This document shows positions 53,994-62,560 of a stretch of 64,000 bases of DNA, piece by piece; the stretch's first letter is position 1; each line of letters begins with the position of its first letter. The notes below the pieces were generated by a model. It did not search any database, was not told the DNA's origin, and was given only the letters and a program-made list of their open reading frames with translations. This DNA is from Streptomyces sp. NBC_01294. Lineage in GTDB: Bacteria > Actinomycetota > Actinomycetes > Streptomycetales > Streptomycetaceae. The stretch is from NCBI RefSeq assembly GCF_035917235.1, contig NZ_CP108423.1:1922001-1986000 (forward strand), read 5' to 3'. Position numbers and translations under genes: made by a program.

Positions 53994-56549
53994 ATGAGCC
54001 GAGCCCCCGCACTCCGCCGTGTCCCGCGGCGCCTCGTCGCCGCCGCGGTAGCGGCATGCGCCCTCACCGTCACCGCCGTCGCCCCTCAGGCGGTGGCGGA
54101 AGACAGTCGGCCGTACACGGAGACGTACCGCCCGCAGTTCCACTTCAGCCCCGCGAAGGACTGGCTGAACGACCCCAACGGACTGGTCTGGTACCAGGGC
54201 GAGTACCACCTCTTCTACCAGTACAACCCGAGCGGCAGCACCTGGGGCAACATGTCCTGGGGCCACGCCGTCAGCAAGGACCTGGTGCGCTGGCAGGAGC
54301 TGCCCCTCGCCATCCCCCACGACGACCAGGAGATGGTCTTCTCCGGCAGCGCCGTCGTCGACCACAACAACACCACGGGATTCGGAACCAGTACGAACCC
54401 GGCGATGGTGGCCATCTACACCAGCCACTACAAGGACAGCGGCAAGCAGGCCCAGTCCCTGGCATACAGCACCGACCGCGGCCGCACCTGGACCAAATAC
54501 GCTGGGAACCCCGTGCTCGACATCGGATCGAAGGAGTTCCGCGACCCCAAGGTCCAGTGGTACGCACCCACCAAGAGCTGGCTGATGACGGTGTCACTGT
54601 CCACCGAGCGCAAGGTCCAGTTCTACTCCTCCAAGGACCTCAAGACCTGGACGCACCTGAGCGACTTCGGCCCCCACGGCGCGGTGGGCGGCGTCTGGGA
54701 ATGCCCGGACCTGTTCCCGCTCCCCGTTGACGGCGACCCCACACGCACCAAGTGGGCGCTCGTCGTCAACATCAACCCCGGTGGAATCGCCGGTGGTTCG
54801 GCTGCCCAGTACTTCGTGGGCGACTTCGACGGCACGAAGTTCACGCCCGATAACGACGGTTCCTACACGCCTCCGCCCGGAGTGGTGATGCAGGACTTCG
54901 AGGGAACCGACTACGGCAGCTGGCAGACGACCGGCACCGCCTTCGGCAGCGGGCCGATCCCCGCGCCGGCGCCCGACCCCTCGGGCACGAACGGCTTCGA
55001 GGGCAAGGGACTCGTCGACAGCCTCCGCGGCGGCGACTTTGAGACCGGCACCCTCACCTCCGCCCCTTTCACCGTCAACACCCCGTACCTCAACTTCAAG
55101 ATCGGCGGCGGCCATCACCCCTACGTCCCCGGCTCCGTGATGGGCGACTCGCCCGCACCCGCGGGCGAGGTCCTCGCCGACTTCGAGCAGGACTCCTACG
55201 GATCCTGGACCACCACCGGCACCGCCTTCGGCACCAGCCCCGCACACGGCACCCTCCCCGGACAGAACCCCGTGTCCGGACACACGGGCACCAGCCTGGT
55301 GAACACGTTCCTGAACGGCGACGCAACCACGGGCACCCTCACCTCGCCCGAGTTCAACATCACCGCCAAGCACCTCAACCTCCTCGTCGGCGGCGGCAAC
55401 CACCCCTCCGGATCCGACGCGCCCACCGCCGTCCGGCTCATCGTCGACGGCAAGACGGTACGCAGTGCCACCGGCGCCGACTCCGAATCCCTCAACTGGG
55501 TCTCCTGGGACCTGGGCGACCTCGCCGGCCGGACCGCGCGCATCGAGGTCGTCGACCAGAACACCGGCGGCTGGGGACACATCCTGCTCGACCAGGTCAT
55601 GCTGTCCGACACCCCCGCACGGCCCCGCTCGACAGAGACCACGGTCAACCTCCTCATCGACGGCAAGGTCGTCCACAGCACGACCGGCGCGGACAGCGGA
55701 ACCCTGGACTGGGCCTCCTTCGACCTCCGCGCCCACCAGGGCAAGCAGGCCACCATCCAGATCGTCGACATGAACACGGCCGGCTGGGGCCACGTCATGG
55801 CCGACCACTTCGTCGCCGCCGACCAGCCGGCCCGCTCGAACCTGCAGCGAGCCGACTGGGTCGACTACGGCAAGGACTACTACGCCGCCGTCTCCTGGGA
55901 GGACAGCCCGGACGGCAAGCGCCGCATGATCGGCTGGATGAACAACTGGCAATACGGCAACAACACCCCGACCTCACCCTGGCGGGGCGCACAGAGCATC
56001 CCGCGAGAGATGGCTCTGCGCACGGTGAACGGCCGGATCCGGCTGACGCAACAGCCCGTGTCCACTGTGGCATCACTCCACGGACCCCTGACCAGCGTGC
56101 GCAGCACCAGAATCGCGGCCGGTTCCATGCCGCTGGCCGCGGGCCGGGCCGACGGCAAAGCACTCGACATCCGGGCCACGTTCACCCTCAGCGACGCCAA
56201 GCGTTTTGGGTTCAAGGTGCGCACGGGGCACGGCCAGGAAACCGTCATCGGCTACGACAGGGAGACCCAGGAGCTCTACGTCGACCGGACGCGTTCGGGC
56301 GCAGTGGACTTCCACCGCGACTTCCCCGGCATCCAGCGCGCACCGCTGACAGCCAAGAACGGCAAGGTCGAACTCCGGATCCTGGTCGACTGGTCCTCGG
56401 TCGAGGTGTTCGGCGGCCAAGGCGAGGCCGTGATCACGGACCAGATCTTCCCCAGCCCGGACAGCGACGGCATCCAGCTCTTCGCCGAAGGCGGCTCTGC
56501 CCGCCTGGACAGCGCCAACGTCTGGCAGATGCGGTCATACCGCAGCTGA
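53994..56549 (+). CDS. Secreted GH32 levanase/fructanase with an internal insertion
   Basis: 851 residues with an Arg-containing signal peptide (ending near VAPQAVAED). GH32 catalytic residues are Asp60 in WLNDPNG, Asp184 in FRDPK and Glu236 in WECPD. After about residue 290 the five-bladed propeller is interrupted by roughly 300 residues made of duplicated beta-sandwich-like units (MQDFEGTDYGSWQTTGTAFG and DFEQDSYGSWTTTGTAFG; NTGGWGHILLD and NTAGWGHVMAD). The propeller then resumes with DYGKDYYAAVSWED and GWMNNWQYG, and the usual C-terminal beta-sandwich follows. It degrades levan or other fructans outside the cell and feeds the frcBCA importer. Paired LacI operators lie upstream and a 15-bp hairpin lies downstream. 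Confidence 0.88.
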   Translation: MSRAPALRRVPRRLVAAAVAACALTVTAVAPQAVAEDSRPYTETYRPQFHFSPAKDWLNDPNGLVWYQGEYHLFYQYNPSGSTWGNMSWGHAVSKDLVRWQELPLAIPHDDQEMVFSGSAVVDHNNTTGFGTSTNPAMVAIYTSHYKDSGKQAQSLAYSTDRGRTWTKYAGNPVLDIGSKEFRDPKVQWYAPTKSWLMTVSLSTERKVQFYSSKDLKTWTHLSDFGPHGAVGGVWECPDLFPLPVDGDPTRTKWALVVNINPGGIAGGSAAQYFVGDFDGTKFTPDNDGSYTPPPGVVMQDFEGTDYGSWQTTGTAFGSGPIPAPAPDPSGTNGFEGKGLVDSLRGGDFETGTLTSAPFTVNTPYLNFKIGGGHHPYVPGSVMGDSPAPAGEVLADFEQDSYGSWTTTGTAFGTSPAHGTLPGQNPVSGHTGTSLVNTFLNGDATTGTLTSPEFNITAKHLNLLVGGGNHPSGSDAPTAVRLIVDGKTVRSATGADSESLNWVSWDLGDLAGRTARIEVVDQNTGGWGHILLDQVMLSDTPARPRSTETTVNLLIDGKVVHSTTGADSGTLDWASFDLRAHQGKQATIQIVDMNTAGWGHVMADHFVAADQPARSNLQRADWVDYGKDYYAAVSWEDSPDGKRRMIGWMNNWQYGNNTPTSPWRGAQSIPREMALRTVNGRIRLTQQPVSTVASLHGPLTSVRSTRIAAGSMPLAAGRADGKALDIRATFTLSDAKRFGFKVRTGHGQETVIGYDRETQELYVDRTRSGAVDFHRDFPGIQRAPLTAKNGKVELRILVDWSSVEVFGGQGEAVITDQIFPSPDSDGIQLFAEGGSARLDSANVWQMRSYRS

Positions 56550-56568
56550 CCATCTGCCCAGCCCCCTG

Positions 56569-56616
56569 ACGGTGTGGAGGCGGAAACCGCTCCTCAACCG
56601 ACCGCCTCCACACCGT
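56569..56616 (+). terminator. 15-bp perfect hairpin after the levanase gene
   Basis: ACGGTGTGGAGGCGG and its exact complement with an 18-base loop, starting 20 bp after the levanase stop and ending 45 bp before the next start. Confidence 0.75.
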
Positions 56617-56660
56617 TCCGCCCTGCCGGCACCACCGGCAACAGAACAGGAGTCAAAATC

Positions 56661-56957
56661 ATGAACAAGAAGTCACTGCTGGCCGAGTTCACCGTGCGCC
56701 CCGGAAACGAGGAACGTGTCGCCGAGCTGGTCCAGGGCTACGCTGCCCGCGTCCGCGAGGAGCCCGGCAACCTCGCCTTCGAGGTGTACACCAAGAAATC
56801 CAACCCCTTGGCGTACTGGATCTTTGAGGTGTATGCGAGCGAGGCCGCCTTCCGGACCCACTTGGCGGCCCCCTACGGCCCGCCGTTCAACGCGGCGCTC
56901 CAGCCCCTGATACAGGAGAAGGAGTCCCTCCTCACCTTCCTGAGCCCGCTCGGCTGA
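56661..56957 (+). CDS. ABM-type (antibiotic biosynthesis monooxygenase) small protein
   Basis: 98 residues with the ferredoxin-like ABM pattern: SLLAEFTVRPGNEERVAEL, EPGNLAFEVYTKKSNP, YWIFEVYASEAAFRTHL. Such proteins act as cofactor-free quinone oxygenases or YgiN-like enzymes. AGGAG lies nine bases before ATG 56661. The hairpin before it separates it partly from the levanase transcript; its role in the locus is unknown. Confidence 0.75.
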   Translation: MNKKSLLAEFTVRPGNEERVAELVQGYAARVREEPGNLAFEVYTKKSNPLAYWIFEVYASEAAFRTHLAAPYGPPFNAALQPLIQEKESLLTFLSPLG

Positions 56958-57127
56958 GGAATCGGCGCCGGCCTCGCAGGTCGCGCACCACCAGCAGGCG
57001 GGTCGTCGGCCGGATTCGCCAAGGCCGAGCCTGGGTCCTTCATTCCCTGCAGTTGAGGGCGCGCGTCAGCTGCCGGTTCGCCGCGCGCGCCGCTTCGAGC
57101 TCGGCTTCCCTTTCTGCAACCCGCACC

Positions 57128-57193
57128 TTGTGCTCGGTGGACAGCGACACCGTCATCAGCCAGCTCTTGGTGGGCTTGTGCCACTGGACCTTG
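57128..57193 (-). repeat. Inverted duplicate of a levanase-gene segment
   Basis: The minus strand reads KVQWHKPTKSWLMTVSLSTE, matching KVQWYAPTKSWLMTVSLSTE of the levanase (about 54550-54615), with about 90 percent DNA identity over 66 bp by eye. It is out of context and inverted, a scar of a rearrangement. Confidence 0.75.
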
Positions 57194-57199
57194 TCCGTG

Positions 57200-57540
57200 G
57201 CGAGGCCGCGGAACGCAACCGCCGCGCAGACGAGCAAGCCCAGGAGGCAGCACAGCAGAAATGGGAAAGCGCCGTACGCAAAGCCCACGCCGCATACACC
57301 CACGCCTATCGCGTAAAGCACCTCGAAGAACAGTCAGACGCCTGGCACCAGGCCAAGCGTCTGACCAGCCGTGCGCGAGCACGCCACCTCACTGCCACCC
57401 GGACAGAAAAGAACCGAGATCGAGACGTGGCTCGCGTTCGCAGACGCCCACCTTCAACAGCTCACCGAGTCCACCTGGACACCGAAACTACCCACGCCGC
57501 CACAGCCCGGCAGCGCAGGCCTAGAGCCCTTCCTCGACCA
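57200..57540 (+). pseudogene. Degenerate gene of unknown function
   Basis: One plus-strand frame gives QKWESAVRKAHAAYTHAYRV and EQSDAWHQAKRL; after a frame change near 57370 another gives EHATSLPPGQKRTEIETW and LAFADAHLQQL. The joined sequence looks like one helical protein broken by a frameshift. I do not know the family. It ends shortly before the PIN fragment. Confidence 0.5.
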
Positions 57541-57633
57541 CCGAAGCCCCCACGGACCTCACTCCCTACTGAGTCCCAAACCAGGCCATAACCGACATGA
57601 CTTCACCAAGAGAAGGCAAGGAAGGAGCACTGA

Positions 57634-57769
57634 CAAGTACGCCATCGACGCCATGCTCTGCGCCACAGCCCTCACCCAGCCCGACCGCGTCACAATCCTG
57701 ACCTCCGACGTCGAGGACATCACCATGCTCACCGCCGACCACCCCCGCGTCGCCGCCGAGAAGGTCTGA
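57634..57769 (+). pseudogene. 3' fragment of a second PIN-domain gene
   Basis: Reads KYAIDAMLCATALTQ, then TILTSDVEDITMLTADHPRV and AAEKV, stop. Homologous to the end of the PIN gene at 47671-48060, in the same orientation, but retaining the Ile-Asp-Ala missing there. The two fragments bracket the fructan locus. Confidence 0.75.
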
Positions 57770-57918
57770 TTCGTGCCGTTACGCCGTGCTCGCGGTGGCT
57801 CTCCGCTGCGACGGACACGCCTGTGGGCGGCTTTGGAGGGCCAGGCATTCCCTGGAGCTCTCGCGGCCCAACACGTGACGAGCCAGGGCTTCGAGCACGG
57901 GCGCACTGAGAGGTCGTT

Positions 57919-58500
57919 TCATTTGGTGAGGCGGCGGTGACAGATGAGTGCTGCAGCTATGCCGACGAAGGCGAGGAAGTGTTCGGCCTTGCGCTCGTAT
58001 CGGCGGTGGAGCCGACGGCAGCCGGCGAGCCAGGACACGGTTCTTTCGACGACCCACCTGTGGCGGCCGAGCCGTTGTGAGGACTCGATACCACGGCGGG
58101 CGATGCGATGGCGGATGCCGCGTTTGCGGAGCCATCGGCGCAGGTGGTCGTAGTCGTAGCCCTTGTCCGCGTGGAGCTTGCCGGGGCGCCGTCGACGAGG
58201 TCCTCGCCGGGACCGGATCGGCGGGATGCCCCGCACGAGTGGTTCAAGACCGAGACTGTCGTGCATGTTCGCGCCGGAGACGCCCAGCGAGAGCGGCAGC
58301 CCGTTCCGGTCGGTGATCAGGTGGATTTTCGATCCCGGCTTGCCACGGTCGGTCGGATTCGGTCCCGTCAGAGGCCCCCTTTTGCAGCCCGCATGCTGAC
58401 CGAATCGATCGCGCAGCGCGACCAGTCCAGTTCCCCGCGGGCCCCGAGTTCGTCGAGGATGACGCGGTGGAGCCGGGCCCAGACCCGGGCCCGGCTCCAC
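57919..58500 (-). CDS. IS5-family transposase, OrfB
   Basis: About 150 residues in frame after the shift point: TDRGKPGSKIHLITDRNGLP, HADKGYDYDHLRRWLRKRGI (second Asp) and RHRWVVERTVSWLAGCRRL (catalytic Glu). The part upstream of the shift is out of frame and is not expected to be made alone; the active product should be the OrfA-OrfB fusion. Confidence 0.85.
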   Translation of the reverse strand: MEPGPGLGPAPPRHPRRTRGPRGTGLVALRDRFGQHAGCKRGPLTGPNPTDRGKPGSKIHLITDRNGLPLSLGVSGANMHDSLGLEPLVRGIPPIRSRRGPRRRRPGKLHADKGYDYDHLRRWLRKRGIRHRIARRGIESSQRLGRHRWVVERTVSWLAGCRRLHRRYERKAEHFLAFVGIAAALICHRRLTK

Positions 58501-58727
58501 TGGGCAAATCGTCGGTAGACGGTCTGCCAGCTCGGGCCGAACACCGGCGGCAGCTGCCGCCAGGTGCAGCCCGACGTCGCCACGAAGATGATCGCGGCCA
58601 ATGCCTCGCGGTCACCCGCTCGACGCCGGCCGCCACCCTGTGGACGTATGACCTCCGTCGGCGGTACCACCCGCCGAAACAGCACCCACAACTCGTCCGG
58701 CACCAGCCGCTCAACCAGATCCGTCAT
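58368..58727 (-). CDS. IS5-family transposase, OrfA
   Basis: 119 residues: an N-terminal DUF4096-like domain (LVPDELWVLFRRVVPP, TSGCTWRQLPPVFGPSWQTV) and the start of the DDE domain with the first catalytic Asp in AIDSVSMRAAKGG. The frame ends just after an A4-G5 run (on the minus strand) where a -1 shift would join it to OrfB. Confidence 0.85.
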   Translation of the reverse strand: MTDLVERLVPDELWVLFRRVVPPTEVIRPQGGGRRRAGDREALAAIIFVATSGCTWRQLPPVFGPSWQTVYRRFAQWSRARVWARLHRVILDELGARGELDWSRCAIDSVSMRAAKGGL

Positions 58728-58800
58728 GCACGGTTCAACGAACGATCACGCCATAAGAAACGACGTCTGAACACGTCGGCCGTGGTTCGCGCTGCGTGTG

Positions 58801-60627
58801 TCATGGGGTTTGTCGGTTCGTGTGATGGGCTCGGGGGAGTTTGATGGTAAATACGCAGCCGTTGCCGGGCTCGCTTTCGACGGTGACGGTTCCTTCGTGT
58901 GCCTCGACGAGCTGGCGGGCGATGGACAGGCCCAGGCCGCTGCCGCCAGTGCGTCTGCTGCGGGACTTCTCGGCCCGCCAGAAGCGTTCGAAGATGTGGG
59001 GGAGGTCGTCGGTGGCGATGCCGCTGCCGGTGTCCTCCACGGTGAGGAGGGCCAAGTCGCCGGCTTGTCGGGCAGTGAGTGTGACGGTGCCGCCGACAGG
59101 GGTGTGTCGGAGGGCGTTGGAGGTCAGGTTGCCCAGGACCTGCCGCATCCTCACCGGGTCGGCGTCCAGGTGGAGGTCGGGATCGGTTCGGGTGCTCAGG
59201 CGGATTCCGGAGGACTCCGCCCGGGCGTGGTGGGCCGACACCGTCTGGGCGACGAGGTCGTCCGCGCGTACGGGTTCGCGGTGCAGTGTCAGTGTGCCGG
59301 CGTCGGCGGCTGCGAGGTCCTGCAGATCGTCGATGATGTGCTGCAGGAGCAGTGCCTCGTCGTGCAGGGAGGCGATGAGGTCCGGGTCCGGCTCGAGCAG
59401 CCCGTCACGGGTGACCTCCAGCCAGCCGCGGATATTGGTCAGGGGGGTCCGTAGCTCGTGGGCGATGTCGCTGATCATGGCCTTGCGCTGTGCCTCCAAC
59501 TGTTGGCGGCGTGCGGTGAGGTCGTTGAAGGCGGCGGCCAGGTAGCCGGTCTCGTCCTTGGTGGTGATGGCGACGCGTGTGTGCTGTTGCGGCGGCTGTT
59601 GGGCCGCGGCCGTCAGGGCTCGCAGGGGACGGACGAGGCGGATCGCGACCCCTGCGGTCATGGCGATGGTGACGAGGAGGACCAGCCCGGCGACACCGAT
59701 GATCCTTGCCTTGTTGGCGGGGGTGAGGTCGAAGCCCGCGGGCTGTTGGCCGAGGGCGCCCAGGTAGAGCTTCGCCCTGGGAGCGACGTACGGGTCGAGT
59801 TGTGTGCGGCGTGCGTCGTCGACGCAGTTCTGTGTCTGCCGGCTGCCGCCGAACCCGCGGCCGGGGTCGTCGGCCGCGGCGGTGGCGCCGGGTATGAAGT
59901 CGGTTCCGATTCCGGCCGGCGGGATTGTCGCCCGCTCTTTCTCGCCGTCCAGGTTGAGGCAGGGGGCGGTCAGGGAGCTGAGGTGGTCCAGTGCCTTCTG
60001 CTCGGTGTGGGTGGGGGTGTTGAGCGCTCCGTCGGCGCACTCCGAGGGCACGGATGCTTCTCCGCCGTCGGCGATGACGAGGGAGCGGCCGCTGGGAAGC
60101 TGTCGGATGCTGCCGTCGCTCATGTTCGCGCGCATGCATGTCAGTCGCTTTTCGGCGAGCGCCTTCACCCGCGCTCGTTCTGCCGCCGGGAGGAGATACG
60201 GTCCGACCGCCCGCGGGTCGATCCCGGCGAGCTGGGCGCCTGGTTCGGTGTAGGTGTCGGTGTTCTGTGGGTCGATGGTGGCTGAGGCGCGCGCGGGCAG
60301 GGCGGTGCCGGGGGCGGCGGAGTCGGCGATGGTGCGGCCGTCCTCTGTCGCCAGGGCGATGCGCCGTCCCATGGTGCGGGAGAGGGCGTGCACCGAGGTC
60401 TGCACGCCGCTCCAGTCGGCGTGGGTCGCGGCGAAGCCACTGAGCTGCCGCAGGATGTCGGTGTCGTCGGAGAGCACCTGGCCGCGCTCCTCCTGGATGG
60501 CCCGCGTGGTGGTCTGCACGGCCAGCCAGGCGGTGGCGCCCACGGAGAGTACGGCGATGGCGATGGAAGTGAGCAGAAGCCGCACCAGCAGGCTCTTGCG
60601 CCAGGGCATGCGGGGACCCGGTGTCAT
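58801..60627 (-). CDS. Sensor histidine kinase
   Basis: 608 residues: an N-terminal membrane helix, an extracellular sensor of about 280 residues holding four widely spaced cysteines (in RLTCMRAN, PSECADG, APCLNLD and QNCVDD), a second membrane helix near 315-340, HAMP, the phospho-acceptor His390 in DIAHELRTPL and an HATPase with NALRHTP, DTGSGI and GGSGLGLSI. The four sensor cysteines could form two disulfides or sense redox state. The gene overlaps the response-regulator stop by 4 bp, so the two are coupled. Confidence 0.9.
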   Translation of the reverse strand: MTPGPRMPWRKSLLVRLLLTSIAIAVLSVGATAWLAVQTTTRAIQEERGQVLSDDTDILRQLSGFAATHADWSGVQTSVHALSRTMGRRIALATEDGRTIADSAAPGTALPARASATIDPQNTDTYTEPGAQLAGIDPRAVGPYLLPAAERARVKALAEKRLTCMRANMSDGSIRQLPSGRSLVIADGGEASVPSECADGALNTPTHTEQKALDHLSSLTAPCLNLDGEKERATIPPAGIGTDFIPGATAAADDPGRGFGGSRQTQNCVDDARRTQLDPYVAPRAKLYLGALGQQPAGFDLTPANKARIIGVAGLVLLVTIAMTAGVAIRLVRPLRALTAAAQQPPQQHTRVAITTKDETGYLAAAFNDLTARRQQLEAQRKAMISDIAHELRTPLTNIRGWLEVTRDGLLEPDPDLIASLHDEALLLQHIIDDLQDLAAADAGTLTLHREPVRADDLVAQTVSAHHARAESSGIRLSTRTDPDLHLDADPVRMRQVLGNLTSNALRHTPVGGTVTLTARQAGDLALLTVEDTGSGIATDDLPHIFERFWRAEKSRSRRTGGSGLGLSIARQLVEAHEGTVTVESEPGNGCVFTIKLPRAHHTNRQTP

Positions 60628-61313
60628 GACGGCTGTCCGGTGAGTTTGTAGCCGATACCGAAGACGGTCAGCAGCCGGACGGGCCTCCGCGGGTCGGCCT
60701 CGATCTTCTTGCGCAGGTTCATGATGTGTACGTCGATGGCACGCTCGGTGGAGGCGCGGTCATGACCCCGGGTGTGCTCCAGCAGCTGACGGCGCGAGAA
60801 GACCCGGTCCGGCGCCTCGGTCATGGCGTGGAGGATGGCGAATTCGCCAGGTGTGCACGGGACGGGGACGCCGTCGCACGTGACCTCGTGCCGTGCGGGA
60901 TCGACGGTGACGCCTCCCGCGCGGAAGACAGGGGATTCGTCGGCGGGGCGGAGAGTGCGACGTAGCACGGTCCGAATGCGGGCCATCAGTTCCCGTGGAC
61001 TGTAGGGCTTGGTCATGTAGTCGTCCGCACCGACCTCGAGGCCGAGCAGCACGTCGTCCTCGGTGGAGCGGGCGGTGAGCATGAGAACGGGTACGTCCCC
61101 GTTCTGCCGCAGCACGCGGCAGACGCCGAGTCCGTCGACCTTGGGCAGCATGAGGTCCAGGACGACCAGGTCGGGTCTGCGGTTCGTGGCCTCGTCGATC
61201 GCGGCCCGCCCGTCAGAGACGACGACGGCGGTGTGACCCTCCCGAAGCAGCAGCCGTCGTATGAGCTCGGCCTGCATGTTGTCGTCTTCCGCGACCAGAA
61301 TATGTGCGCACAC
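60624..61313 (-). CDS. OmpR-family response regulator
   Basis: 229 residues from GTG 61313: a receiver domain with AEDD near the start, phospho-acceptor Asp in VVLDLMLPKVDG and the conserved Lys in DDYMTKPYSP, then a winged-helix DNA-binding domain (TPGEFAILHAMTEAP, STERAIDVHIMNLRKKI). It is the partner of the overlapping kinase. The start is uncertain because no clear ribosome site precedes GTG 61313. The divergent L,D-transpeptidase-like lipoprotein gene is a possible target. Confidence 0.88.
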   Translation of the reverse strand: MCAHILVAEDDNMQAELIRRLLLREGHTAVVVSDGRAAIDEATNRRPDLVVLDLMLPKVDGLGVCRVLRQNGDVPVLMLTARSTEDDVLLGLEVGADDYMTKPYSPRELMARIRTVLRRTLRPADESPVFRAGGVTVDPARHEVTCDGVPVPCTPGEFAILHAMTEAPDRVFSRRQLLEHTRGHDRASTERAIDVHIMNLRKKIEADPRRPVRLLTVFGIGYKLTGQPS

Positions 61314-61604
61314 GCAGCTGACTCTAAGCGCGTGTGATCGGTGTTCAGGACCGAGTGCGGGGCTTCCCACACCCTGACAACTTCCTGATATTCGCATGGC
61401 CGCGGTCGTTCAAGGCATCCCGTGCGGCGACCGCACGAACCAGTGACGCGCGTCCCGACACGCGCGACGAAGCTCTCGTCCACCGAAGCAACCCGGCCGT
61501 CTCGCCGCACCGCCGATCCCGGCCTGTCCGCCGATCGGCCACAGCTTCGGGCCGGGAGTCCGGAGCTGACGAGTTCCTCACACGTCTGCTCCAGCCTGAC
61601 GACC

Positions 61605-62480
61605 ATGACTTCATCAATGCGCCGGTCCGCACGCCGGTGCCTTCGCGTCTGGGCCGGGAATCGACAAGCGACCACCTCTGCGACCCTCAGCGCGAGGCGT
61701 CTCGGGGTACCGGCCGCCGGCCTGGCCCTGCTCGTCATGCTCACCGGATGCGGCGGGATGGGGACGGGGGTCAGGGCGATCGACGACGGCCCTTCGGCCG
61801 CCGAAGCGCATGACAGATCGGCCACCGCGCCTGCGGCCCCCAGCACAACCCAGGCCGGGCCCGGCCGGCAGGCATCCTCGAACCGCAACAGCTCCGCGCG
61901 GCTGCCGGGCCTGGGCCCCCGGACACTGGCCGAGATCCCCGACAACGCCCGCCAGGCCGTCCTGGTTACCGGCCAAGGCAAGAACTCCTCGACCTCCCAG
62001 GTGGTGCTGTACCGGCGCACCGGCGCGGGATGGCAGCCGGGAGCCACCTGGCCGGCCCACAACGGCCGCAAAGGCTGGACGGACGACCACCATGCCGGTG
62101 ATCTCCGCTCGCCCATCGGTGTGTTCGCCCTGACCGACGCCGGCGGACTGCTCGCCGATCCCGGCACCAAGCTGCCCTACGACCAAGGGCGCGGATTCGT
62201 CATCAACGGCACGGGCTTCGAAGGCGAGCCTCTCGCGGGCTCCTTCGACCATGTCGTGGCGATCAACTACAACCGCAAGCCCGGCACCTCGCCTCTCGAC
62301 TGGACCCGCCCGCTCGGCGCCGGCAAGGGCGGGGGCATCTGGCTGCACGTCGACCACGGCGGGCCCACTCAGGCCTGCGTGAGCGTGGCGAATCAGCACA
62401 TGCGGGAGCTGCTGCGCACCCTCGACCCCGCTCAGCACCCGGTGGTCGTCATGGGGGACGCCGCGTCTCTCGAACGCTGA
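61605..62480 (+). CDS. L,D-transpeptidase-like lipoprotein
   Basis: 291 residues from ATG 61605 (ATG 61617 is an alternative). A twin-Arg-rich N-terminus leads to the lipobox LLVMLTGCGG. The C-terminal domain has SPIGVFAL, then VDHGGPTQACVSV with the His and Cys of YkuD-type L,D-transpeptidases. It probably modifies peptidoglycan or is a catalytically related envelope enzyme. It is divergent to the two-component system and followed after 80 bp by a secreted hydrolase. Confidence 0.75.
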   Translation: MTSSMRRSARRCLRVWAGNRQATTSATLSARRLGVPAAGLALLVMLTGCGGMGTGVRAIDDGPSAAEAHDRSATAPAAPSTTQAGPGRQASSNRNSSARLPGLGPRTLAEIPDNARQAVLVTGQGKNSSTSQVVLYRRTGAGWQPGATWPAHNGRKGWTDDHHAGDLRSPIGVFALTDAGGLLADPGTKLPYDQGRGFVINGTGFEGEPLAGSFDHVVAINYNRKPGTSPLDWTRPLGAGKGGGIWLHVDHGGPTQACVSVANQHMRELLRTLDPAQHPVVVMGDAASLER

Positions 62481-62560
62481 TGCGAGCGGTGAGGGATGAC
62501 GGAGAGAAGCGTCCCGGAAATGCCGTGGCGCTCGACCAAGTACCAAGCAGGAGTGGAGCT

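Larger units (their letters stand above)
57910..58767 (-). mobile_element. IS5-family insertion sequence, 858 bp, with TGA target duplication
   Basis: Terminal inverted repeats are GAGGTCGTTTCATTTGG (left) and GACGTCGTTTCTTATGG (right end, complement), 13 or 14 of 17 matching. TGA flanks both ends (57907-57909 and 58768-58770), fitting the TNA target rule of the IS1031/IS427-like groups. Two overlapping frames encode the transposase. The element looks complete and recent, and its right end is only 33 bp from the histidine-kinase stop. Confidence 0.85.

Noticed and set aside
57040..57321. 93-residue minus-strand ORF with a hydrophobic start
   Set aside because: Chimera: one part is the inverted levanase segment, the rest is antisense to the better-supported broken gene on the plus strand.
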